A stretch of DNA of 64,000 nt, taken from NCBI GenBank assembly GCA_020162035.1, contig JAIUNM010000015.1, positions 26,212-90,211 on the forward strand, read 5' to 3'. The position numbers were made by a program, and so were the translations under genes. The notes beneath the pieces are model-generated. The model did not search any database, was not told the origin of the DNA, and saw only the letters and a program-made list of their open reading frames with translations. Positions 24,528 through 31,976 of the stretch are shown here, in pieces; within the stretch, counting starts at the first letter, position 1, and each line of letters starts with the position of its first letter. This DNA is from Bacteroidota bacterium (GTDB lineage Bacteria > Bacteroidota > Bacteroidia > B-17B0 > Aurantibacillaceae).

Positions 24528-25178
24528 ATGAATAAATTTAGTGAATTTACTGAAATAGAAGTTATTAATAAGGTTTTAAAAGGCGAAAAATCACTCTACG
24601 AACTAATTGTGAGGCGTTTTAATTCTGCTTTATATAAAATTGGTCGCTCATACAATTATAACCATGATGATACGCAAGATTTAATGCAAGATACATATAT
24701 TGATGCATATAAAAACCTTGCTCAATTTGAACAAAAAGCAAATTTTAAAACGTGGTTAATTCGAATTATGCTAAATCATTGTTATCATAAAAAACAAAAA
24801 TTTAGTTTTAAAAACGAAAAAGCAACAGATTTTGTTAACGAAAACTCTTCTTTAATAAATTCCAATCATTCAAATGACATAATGAAAAAAATACATAACC
24901 GCGATTTAGGAAATATTATTGAAGAATCGCTTGGTAAATTACAGGAAGACTACAGATTGGTATTTTCTCTTCGAGAAATAAACGGTTTAAGTGTGTCAGA
25001 AACCGCAGATTTATTAGATATTACAGAAAGCAACGTTAAAGTAAGATTAAACAGAGCTAAAACACAATTGCGTACTGAAATTGAAAAATCATACACTGCA
25101 ACAGAATTGTTTGATTTTAATTTGAGCTTTTGCAATCCTTTTACCGAAAAATTAATGCAAACAATAAATAACTTGTAA
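24528..25178 (+). CDS. ECF RNA polymerase sigma factor
   Basis: A 216-residue sigma-70-family factor with region 2 at about residues 18-85 (DTQDLMQDTYIDAYKNL, FKTWLIRI) and region 4 at about 135-185 (LREINGLSVSETADLLDI, VKVRLNRAKTQLR). After region 4 it has the short FDFNLSFCNPFTEKLM tail seen in one ECF branch. No anti-sigma gene follows; the neighbours are the cytochrome lipoprotein upstream and a pterin enzyme downstream, so how it is controlled is unclear. Confidence 0.92.
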   Translation: MNKFSEFTEIEVINKVLKGEKSLYELIVRRFNSALYKIGRSYNYNHDDTQDLMQDTYIDAYKNLAQFEQKANFKTWLIRIMLNHCYHKKQKFSFKNEKATDFVNENSSLINSNHSNDIMKKIHNRDLGNIIEESLGKLQEDYRLVFSLREINGLSVSETADLLDITESNVKVRLNRAKTQLRTEIEKSYTATELFDFNLSFCNPFTEKLMQTINNL

Positions 25179-25190
25179 TTTTGTAATAAA

Positions 25191-25601
25191 TTGAAAGCAA
25201 CTGTATATAGAAAAGAACATTTTAATGCGGCGCATCGTTTGCATAACCCAAATTGGACTGACGAAAAAAACAAGCAAGTTTTTGGTAAATGCAATAATCC
25301 AAATTATCATGGGCATAATTACGATTTAATTGTAAAAATTACTGGCGAAATTGATGAGGAAACAGGTTATGTTTTTGATACTAAAATTTTAAGCGATTTA
25401 ATAAAAGAAAATATTATCGAAAAATTTGACCATAAAAATCTTAACTTAGATGTTGAAGAATTTAAAACCTTAAACCCAACTGCCGAAAATATTGCAAGAG
25501 TTATTTGGACTATTTTAAAACAAAAAATTGAAAATAAATACGAAATAAAAGTTATATTATATGAAACAGAAAGAAATTACATCGAATTCCCAAATGCTTG
25601 A
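25191..25601 (+). CDS. 6-pyruvoyl-tetrahydropterin synthase / QueD family, eukaryote-type motif
   Basis: A 136-residue T-fold enzyme starting with TTG. The zinc ligands are in FNAAHRL and YHGHNY. The catalytic Cys lies in GKCNNPNYHGHNY, with CxxxxxHGH spacing as in animal PTPS rather than the CxxxHGH of E. coli QueD. GEIDEETG and FDHKNLNLD also follow the animal enzyme closely. It acts on dihydroneopterin triphosphate, the product of the FolE encoded next. It may make 6-pyruvoyl-tetrahydropterin or 6-carboxy-tetrahydropterin. Sequence alone does not settle which. Confidence 0.88.
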   Translation: MKATVYRKEHFNAAHRLHNPNWTDEKNKQVFGKCNNPNYHGHNYDLIVKITGEIDEETGYVFDTKILSDLIKENIIEKFDHKNLNLDVEEFKTLNPTAENIARVIWTILKQKIENKYEIKVILYETERNYIEFPNA

Positions 25602-26250
25602 TGTGTTAATAGATGAAATGGGCGATGAACATGTAAGTACATCTATTGAAACACCATTACGTAAAGATGCTTTTGATTTAACTGATGATGAAAAAATTAA
25701 ACAAATTGAAGGGCATTTTGCAAAAATTATGGATGTGTTAGGGCTTGATAGAACTGATGATAGTTTAAAAGGAACACCTCATCGTGTTGCAAAAATGTAT
25801 GTTAAAGAAATTTTTAGTGGTTTAAATCCTGACAATTTTCCAAATATTAAATTATTTGATAATAAATACAAATACAACCAAATGTTGGTTGAAAAAAACA
25901 TTCAATTTTATTCAAATTGCGAACACCATTTTGTGCCAATTATTGGTAAAGCTCATGTAGCATATATTTCATCGGGTAAGGTAATTGGCCTATCTAAAAT
26001 TAACCGCGTAGTACAACATTTTGCTAAACGACCACAAGTACAAGAGCGTTTAACTATGCAAATAACAAATGCATTAAAACAAATTTTACAAACTCAAGAT
26101 GTTGCAGTTGTAATTGATGCTACACATTTATGCGTATCATCAAGGGGTATAAAAGATGTAAATAGCGCAACTGTTACATCTAATTTTTGTGGTGCTTTTG
26201 CTAATGAACAAACTAAAAACGAGTTTTTAAAATATATTGAAATAAAATAA
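25561..26250 (+). CDS. folE: GTP cyclohydrolase I
   Basis: A 229-residue enzyme that turns GTP into dihydroneopterin triphosphate for folate and other pterins. Zinc and catalytic blocks are YSNCEHHFVPIIGKAHVAYI, RPQVQERLT and DATHLCVSSRGI. Two starts are possible: ATG 25561, which overlaps the PTPS gene by 41 bases, or ATG 25594, which overlaps by eight bases. The second gives a more typical overlap, the first a longer N-terminus. Confidence 0.95.
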   Translation: MKQKEITSNSQMLDVLIDEMGDEHVSTSIETPLRKDAFDLTDDEKIKQIEGHFAKIMDVLGLDRTDDSLKGTPHRVAKMYVKEIFSGLNPDNFPNIKLFDNKYKYNQMLVEKNIQFYSNCEHHFVPIIGKAHVAYISSGKVIGLSKINRVVQHFAKRPQVQERLTMQITNALKQILQTQDVAVVIDATHLCVSSRGIKDVNSATVTSNFCGAFANEQTKNEFLKYIEIK

Positions 26251-26272
26251 TTCAAACTTAAATTTATGTAAC

Positions 26273-26321
26273 TTAGGTGCTTAATTAATGTATAATTTAT
26301 TTAATTAAAAAGTACACCTAA
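26273..26321 (+). repeat. Inverted repeat across the cupin gene start
   Basis: TTAGGTG (26273-26279) and CACCTAA (26315-26321) are complementary, with TTAATTAA palindromes just inside each arm. The right arm ends on the A of the cupin ATG, so folding of the mRNA could hide the start. Confidence 0.4.
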
Positions 26322-26644
26322 TGGAAAAAAATATAAGTTCAGATGCGGCTAATTGGCTTGCATCAAAAATTGATGGTTTTAGTTTTCATCAACTTATTGA
26401 TGAAAAAAATGGTGGGCTAAAATTTATAAAAATAAAGCCAGGTTCAAATTATCCCATTCATCAACACCCTAATACAACTGAGTTTACTTTGGTTGTAAAT
26501 GGCGAAGCTGCTATCACTAAAAACGATGAAGAATTTATTTCAAAAACTGGCGAAGTTGTAATTTTTCCAAACGGAATTAAACATGCGCTTGCCAACAAAT
26601 CAAATAATGATGTTATACTTTTAGTAGGTGCAATACAAAATTAA
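26321..26644 (+). CDS. Cupin-domain protein
   Basis: A 107-residue single cupin. The first motif is HQHPNTTEFTLVVNGE (about residues 47-62) and the second PNGIKHALAN (about 87-96), giving His, His, Glu and His as likely metal ligands. Such small cupins can be dioxygenases, isomerases or sensors. No substrate can be named. Confidence 0.8.
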   Translation: MEKNISSDAANWLASKIDGFSFHQLIDEKNGGLKFIKIKPGSNYPIHQHPNTTEFTLVVNGEAAITKNDEEFISKTGEVVIFPNGIKHALANKSNNDVILLVGAIQN

Positions 26645-26662
26645 TTTAATTTTTTCCTTATC

Positions 26663-27091
26663 ATGGCAGCAAATAAAATTAATAGTGAGCTCGAATCTCA
26701 AATTAAAGAAAAACTAATAAAAATCCCTGCATTTAAAACACTTGGCGTAATTATCGAATCAATTTTTGAAAAAGAATGTATAGCAATTGTACCTCACAAT
26801 AAAGCTTATGATGGTATTTTTAATTCGTATCATGGAGGCATGTTAATGACTGCCGCCGATACTATTGCAGCTGTTGCTGTAATGTCTGTTACCGGCGTTA
26901 ATCATACCTTTGCAACAACTGATATGAACATTCGATTTTTAGCGCCTTGTTTAACTGATGTTAGAGTAAAAGCAAAAGTTATTAAACCTGGGAAATTAAT
27001 TTGCCCTGTTGCTGTTGATTTATATGATATGAACGATAAATTAGTTGCTGTTGCTCAAGTTTCTTATGTTATTTTAAAACAAAAGCAATAA
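26663..27091 (+). CDS. Hotdog-fold thioesterase (PaaI family)
   Basis: A 142-residue hotdog protein. The helix region NSYHGGMLMTAADTIAAVAV carries the HGG motif typical of PaaI-like acyl-CoA thioesterases, followed by TTDMNIRFLAPCLTD. It is expected to hydrolyse acyl- or aryl-CoA thioesters in the cytoplasm. It lies in a run of plus-strand genes between the cupin and the amidotransferase. Confidence 0.85.
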   Translation: MAANKINSELESQIKEKLIKIPAFKTLGVIIESIFEKECIAIVPHNKAYDGIFNSYHGGMLMTAADTIAAVAVMSVTGVNHTFATTDMNIRFLAPCLTDVRVKAKVIKPGKLICPVAVDLYDMNDKLVAVAQVSYVILKQKQ

Positions 27092-27115
27092 AACAACTTC
27101 AAAAATTTATTTTAA

Positions 27116-27688
27116 TTGAAAATATTAGTTTTAGATAATTACGATAGTTTTACCTACAATTTAGTTCACTTAATTGAAAAAGTTTGTATTGAAGCTAAAG
27201 TTACTGTTTTTAAAAATGATGTAATAACACTTAAAGAAATTGAGCTTTACGACAAACTAATTTTATCTCCAGGCCCAGGATTACCAAAAGATGCGGGCCT
27301 TATGCCATTATTGCTTAAAACATACGCTAATACAAAACCAATATTTGGAGTGTGTTTAGGGTTACAAGCAATTGCACAAAATTATGGCGCTGAATTAAAA
27401 AATTTATCGCAAGTTTATCATGGCATTGCAACAGAAATTTGTGTAAATAAAAATAATTTTTTATTTAAAAATTGTCCCGAAAAATTTAAAGTAGGTAGAT
27501 ACCACTCATGGGTGGTTGATAAAATTAACTTACCTAAAGAGTTAAAAATAGTTGCCGAAGATGCTCAAGGAAACATTATGGCTTTGCAACATCAAAACCA
27601 TAATGTGTGTGGTGTTCAGTTTCATCCAGAGTCTATTTTATCTGAATTTGGTGAGGTTATTTTAAGTAATTGGATTTATAATTCGTAA
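27116..27688 (+). CDS. Anthranilate / aminodeoxychorismate synthase glutamine amidotransferase
   Basis: A 190-residue class I amidotransferase with TTG start (LKILVLDNYDSFTYNL). The catalytic Cys is in GVCLGLQAIA and the His/Glu pair in VQFHPESILSEFG. It supplies ammonia to TrpE (anthranilate) or PabB (aminodeoxychorismate). No trp or pab gene is adjacent, so TrpG and PabA cannot be separated; a folate role would suit the nearby folE. Confidence 0.9.
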   Translation: MKILVLDNYDSFTYNLVHLIEKVCIEAKVTVFKNDVITLKEIELYDKLILSPGPGLPKDAGLMPLLLKTYANTKPIFGVCLGLQAIAQNYGAELKNLSQVYHGIATEICVNKNNFLFKNCPEKFKVGRYHSWVVDKINLPKELKIVAEDAQGNIMALQHQNHNVCGVQFHPESILSEFGEVILSNWIYNS

Positions 27689-27693
27689 ACCTT

Positions 27694-29589
27694 TTACATT
27701 TCCTGTATTTCTAACCAACGCAAACTTTTTTCATCAAGCAGTTTAGTTAATTTTTCAAACTCAGCAGTTAAGTTTTGAATTTTTTCAAAATTATCATTAG
27801 CCGAGCTTAATGCATTTTCAACCTCTTTCTTTTTGTTTTCTAAAACAGGAATTTCTTTTTCTAAATCCTCTAACTCTTTTTGAATTTTATAAGATAATTT
27901 TTTAGAATTGCTCTCTTGTTTTATTTCTGGTTTAACGTTTTCAACTTTAACATCAACTGTTTTTGCAACCTCAACTTTTAATTGTTGGTTTTGTTCTTGC
28001 TTCCAAATTCTGTATTCGGTATATGTTCCCGGATAATCTTTAATTTCACCTCCACCTTCAAAAGCAAACACGTGGTCAACTAATCTATCCATAAAATATC
28101 TATCGTGACTAACAATTAAAACACAGCCTTTAAATTCGTCTAAAAATTCTTCTAATGTTTGTAAAGTAACAATATCTAAATCGTTAGTAGGCTCATCTAA
28201 AATTAAAAAATTAGGATTTTTAACCAATACCGTTAATAAATACAACCTGCGTTTTTCGCCACCACTTAATTTACTTACATAGCTGTATTGAACCTCTGGC
28301 GGAAAATTAAAACGAGTTAATAACGCAGAAGCTGATAAACTTGTTCCATTTGCTAAAGGGATAAATTCTGCAATATCTTTAACTACTTCTATAATACGTT
28401 TATCTTCGGCCAATATCATACCCGTTTGAGAATAATAGCCAAACACAACCGTATCACCTATTTGTACTTTTCCACTATCTGGCTGTAATTCATTTAAAAT
28501 TATTTTTAATAATGTAGATTTACCCATACCGTTTTTACCAACAACACCAATTTTTTCGCCATTAATAAACGTATATGTAAACGGATTTAAAATTAATTTA
28601 TCTCCAAAATGTTTAGATACTTTTATAAGTTCAACTATTTTACTTCCTAAGCGTTCCATTTTAACGCTTAGTTCTATTTTTTTATCAATACGTTTTTGTT
28701 TTGCTTTTTCTTCAATGTCGTAAAAAGCATCTACCCTACTTTTGCTTTTAGTTGTACGTGCTTTAGGCATTTTACGCACCCACTCTAACTCACGTTTATA
28801 TAAATTTTTTGCTTTATCAATTTCGGCCGATTTTATGGCTTCACGTTCGGCTTTTTTAGTTAAATAATATTCAAAATCACCTTTATATTCAACAATTTCG
28901 CCACGCTCTAACTCAATAATGCTTGAACAAACTTCATCTAAAAAATATCTATCGTGTGTAACTAAAAGTAAACTTAATGCAGCGTTTTGTAAATAATGTT
29001 CTAGCCATTCAATCATATCAATATCTAAATGATTGGTGGGTTCATCCATAATTACCAAATCGGGTTTATTAATTAAAACCAATGCAAGCGCAACTCGTTT
29101 TTGTTGCCCACCACTTAAGGTATTTATTTTTTGTGATAAATCGTTAAGCTCTAAACGCGAAAGTATTTCTTTTAAATTAGTTTCGTACTCCCAAGCATTC
29201 ATCTCATTCATTTGGTTTAGCGCTTCATCCATTAACTGAGCAGATTTTGTACCAGGCTGAGATACCGAAAGTTCTACAGCTTCTTCGTAAGCTTTAATAC
29301 ATTTTACAAATTTGTTATCTGCATTTTCTATTAATTGTTGTATAGTTTGATTTTGATCAAGCGAAAAATTTTGATCGAGAAATGCAACAGAAATATTTTT
29401 TCTAAAAACAACTTCACCCTCATCGGCAATTTCAATTCCTTTTAAAATTTTAAAAAGTGTAGTTTTCCCGCTTCCGTTTTTAGCAACCAAAGCAACTTTA
29501 TCGCCATAATTAACACCAAAATTAATTTTATTAAAAAGTACTTTGGTACCATAAGATTTAGACAATTGATTAACCGATAATAAATTCAT
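27694..29589 (-). CDS. ABC-F family ATPase, Uup-like
   Basis: A protein of about 631 residues with two ABC domains and no membrane part. Walker A motifs are AKNGSGKTTL and GKNGMGKSTL; signatures are LSGGQQKR and LSGGEKRR; each is followed by a DEPTNHLD or DEPTNDLD Walker B. The C-terminal 70 residues form a coiled coil as in Uup. ABC-F proteins act on ribosomes or DNA structures. I chose the ATG at 29589 (MNLLSVNQLSKSYG); the TTG at 29601 lies inside the promoter. Confidence 0.92.
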   Translation of the reverse strand: MNLLSVNQLSKSYGTKVLFNKINFGVNYGDKVALVAKNGSGKTTLFKILKGIEIADEGEVVFRKNISVAFLDQNFSLDQNQTIQQLIENADNKFVKCIKAYEEAVELSVSQPGTKSAQLMDEALNQMNEMNAWEYETNLKEILSRLELNDLSQKINTLSGGQQKRVALALVLINKPDLVIMDEPTNHLDIDMIEWLEHYLQNAALSLLLVTHDRYFLDEVCSSIIELERGEIVEYKGDFEYYLTKKAEREAIKSAEIDKAKNLYKRELEWVRKMPKARTTKSKSRVDAFYDIEEKAKQKRIDKKIELSVKMERLGSKIVELIKVSKHFGDKLILNPFTYTFINGEKIGVVGKNGMGKSTLLKIILNELQPDSGKVQIGDTVVFGYYSQTGMILAEDKRIIEVVKDIAEFIPLANGTSLSASALLTRFNFPPEVQYSYVSKLSGGEKRRLYLLTVLVKNPNFLILDEPTNDLDIVTLQTLEEFLDEFKGCVLIVSHDRYFMDRLVDHVFAFEGGGEIKDYPGTYTEYRIWKQEQNQQLKVEVAKTVDVKVENVKPEIKQESNSKKLSYKIQKELEDLEKEIPVLENKKKEVENALSSANDNFEKIQNLTAEFEKLTKLLDEKSLRWLEIQEM

Positions 29590-29598
29590 AATGCGCCG

Positions 29599-29630
29599 CA
29601 AAGATACAGGTTTTGAGATAATTATAACAA
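29599..29630 (-). promoter_or_regulatory. Promoter just before the ABC-F gene
   Basis: On the minus strand TTG (plus CAA 29628-29630) is followed after 21 bases by TATCTTTG (plus 29599-29606). The start would fall near 29593, only a few bases before the ATG at 29589, which predicts a leaderless or nearly leaderless mRNA. Confidence 0.6.
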
Positions 29631-29679
29631 TCTATAATTTATAGCAATAGCCAACTACTTTTTGTGTTAATTTTAAAGT

Positions 29680-30708
29680 ATGAATAATAACTTAGATGCT
29701 ACTGAAAATAGTTTAAGTAATAGCGATAAGGAAGTTGAAAAAGCGCTTAGGCCAATTATTTTTGACGATTTTAGCGGGCAAGAAAGTGTTGTGGAAAATT
29801 TACAAGTGTTTGTTGCAGCAGCAAAACAACGAAGCGAAGCTCTTGACCATGTGTTGTTACACGGCCCTCCTGGCTTAGGCAAAACAACTTTAGCACATAT
29901 TATTTCGAACGATTTAGGTGTTAATTTAAAAGTTACCAGTGGCCCTGTATTAGATAAACCAGGCGATTTAGCCGGGTTACTTACAAATTTAGAACCTTTT
30001 GATGTTTTATTTATTGATGAAATACATAGGTTAAGCCCTGTGGTTGAAGAATATTTATACTCCGCTATGGAAGATTATAAAATTGATATAATGATTGATA
30101 GCGGACCAAATGCACGTACTGTGCAAATAAAACTAAACCCATTTACATTGGTTGGTGCAACTACAAGAAGCGGTTTGTTAACCTCGCCATTACGCGCTAG
30201 GTTTGGAATTACAAGTAGGTTAAATTATTACAACAGTAAAGTATTAACCAATATTATACAACGCAGTTCGGATATTTTACAAGTGCCCATTTTAGAAGAA
30301 GCTGCTTTTGAAATTGCGCGCAGAAGCCGCGGAACACCTCGTATTGCCAATGCTTTACTGCGAAGAGTTAGAGATTTTGCTCAAATTAAAGGTAATGGAA
30401 AAATAGATATTGAAATGGCAACCTACTCCCTTAAAGCTTTAAATGTAGATAAAAATGGATTAGATGAAATGGACCACCGTATTTTAAGTTGTATTATAGA
30501 TAAATTTAAAGGTGGGCCGGTTGGTATTAATACTATTAGCACCGCTGTTGGAGAAGAAGCAGGAACTATTGAAGAAGTTTACGAACCTTTTTTAGTACAA
30601 GAAGGATATTTAATTAGAACTCCACGCGGACGAGAAGTAACCGAAATGGCCTATAAACATTTAGGTAAAAGCATTTGGAAACAAGGCGGTGGCTTGTTTG
30701 ATGTTTGA
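29680..30708 (+). CDS. ruvB: Holliday junction DNA helicase RuvB
   Basis: A 342-residue AAA+ motor that drives branch migration with RuvA. Walker A is GPPGLGKTT (about residues 65-73), Walker [11 protein letters not shown], sensor [19 protein letters not shown], followed by the arginine finger region and a C-terminal winged helix ([16 protein letters not shown]). The length is typical. No ruvA or ruvC is nearby. Confidence 0.97.
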   Translation: MNNNLDATENSLSNSDKEVEKALRPIIFDDFSGQESVVENLQVFVAAAKQRSEALDHVLLHGPPGLGKTTLAHIISNDLGVNLKVTSGPVLDKPGDLAGLLTNLEPFDVLFIDEIHRLSPVVEEYLYSAMEDYKIDIMIDSGPNARTVQIKLNPFTLVGATTRSGLLTSPLRARFGITSRLNYYNSKVLTNIIQRSSDILQVPILEEAAFEIARRSRGTPRIANALLRRVRDFAQIKGNGKIDIEMATYSLKALNVDKNGLDEMDHRILSCIIDKFKGGPVGINTISTAVGEEAGTIEEVYEPFLVQEGYLIRTPRGREVTEMAYKHLGKSIWKQGGGLFDV

Positions 30709-30899
30709 TTTATTGTTCCTTTAAAAAAATTAATGCGAGCGTAAGACTTGTTGCTGTGTTAAGTATATTAACTTGGAATTAATTTTTAAAAATATTCTTT
30801 TTTGAGGTTAGAGTAGTTTAAATAAAAGGAATATGGATTTGGATTAAAGAATTCATATACTAAATATATTTTTACCTTTATAAAATCTTGTTTAGTTTA

Positions 30900-31445
30900 A
30901 TGAAGATTTTACGCTTTTTAATTTTAGCTTTTTTATACTTTTGGCAATTTAGTATTGCACAGGTAAACACTTTTGTAATTCCTAAAAGTAGTTTATTTTA
31001 CAATTTAAATAACGATAGTTTAACTGTTTACGAATGCAGAGTTGTAGAAGCGCAACAAACCTTAACTACCAATGAAGGTGTAAAACTAAATACAGCAAAA
31101 CAAAAATATACCATTACTACAAAATACGTAATAAAAAATGAAAATAACACTTTAGATATTTACATGTACACAGCGGGTATAACTTCATTTCCTAACCGCA
31201 AATTTTCTGGTTTAAAAATTAGAGAAAAAAAATATTGGCAATTTAATTTAGACACTACTTTTAAATTAAATGAACAACAACTAAAGTATTTTATTGCAGC
31301 CGAAATTAAAGGCAAAGAAGCTAACGAATACGATTACGCAATTACCAAACACACACAATACCAATTAATTTATAAACGCCATAAAAACTTTAAACAATTG
31401 GTGTATGATGAAAAATTAAATTTAAAAGAATTTATACTTCGTTAA
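30900..31445 (+). CDS. Secreted protein of unknown function
   Basis: A 181-residue protein from the ATG at 30900 with a signal peptide (MKILRFLILAFLYFWQFSIAQ). The rest is mixed alpha/beta and rich in Lys, Thr and Tyr; no domain is recognised. Its 3' end overlaps the convergent GNAT gene by 14 bases. The upstream 190 bases after ruvB contain no gene that I can support. Confidence 0.6.
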   Translation: MKILRFLILAFLYFWQFSIAQVNTFVIPKSSLFYNLNNDSLTVYECRVVEAQQTLTTNEGVKLNTAKQKYTITTKYVIKNENNTLDIYMYTAGITSFPNRKFSGLKIREKKYWQFNLDTTFKLNEQQLKYFIAAEIKGKEANEYDYAITKHTQYQLIYKRHKNFKQLVYDEKLNLKEFILR

Positions 31446-31968
31446 ATTCGTTTGGATAAACAACTTTACCCGAACAATTTTTTAAGCTGTTGTTTTGTAA
31501 TTCTATAGCCATAAAAGCACTATCGGGTACTTCAAACGGCGCTTTAATATTCCAAAGTGATGCAGGTTTAAATCCAAATTTAGAATAATAATTACTATGC
31601 CCTAAAACAATTACAGATTTAAAACCTACATTTTTAGCTTCATGTAAACCATACATAACTAATTTAGAGCCAATGCCTATACCTTGATGTTTAGGCAACA
31701 CGGCCATTGGTGCAAGTGCTAAACTTTCGTGTTCAAAATTTTCGTGTGTTTTAATTTTTATTTTAGTAAACAAAATATGTCCTACTATGTTGTTGTTACT
31801 AGTTGCAACAATTGAAAGTTGAGGCACAAAAACATTAGTATTTGTTCTTAATGCCTCAACTAGCTTAGCTTCGTTAGTTTGTTTAAAAGCTAAGTTATTT
31901 ACTTCAAAAACGAATTTGTAATCGTTTTGTGTTTCTTGACGAATAATTATAGTTTCTTTTGTTAACAA
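31432..31968 (-). CDS. GNAT-family N-acetyltransferase
   Basis: A 178-residue acetyltransferase starting with TTG. The acetyl-CoA motif is PMAVLPKHQGIGIGSKLV (about residues 89-106), followed by VIVLGHSNYYSKFGFKPA, the layout of YhbS-type predicted acetyltransferases. The substrate is unknown. It starts eight bases after the AsmA-like gene and is probably cotranscribed with it. Confidence 0.87.
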   Translation of the reverse strand: MLTKETIIIRQETQNDYKFVFEVNNLAFKQTNEAKLVEALRTNTNVFVPQLSIVATSNNNIVGHILFTKIKIKTHENFEHESLALAPMAVLPKHQGIGIGSKLVMYGLHEAKNVGFKSVIVLGHSNYYSKFGFKPASLWNIKAPFEVPDSAFMAIELQNNSLKNCSGKVVYPNEFNEV

Positions 31969-31976
31969 AGAACAAA

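Noticed and set aside
30709..30899. Intergenic stretch after ruvB
   Set aside because: Translated on both strands by eye; only short interrupted frames and no hairpin were found.
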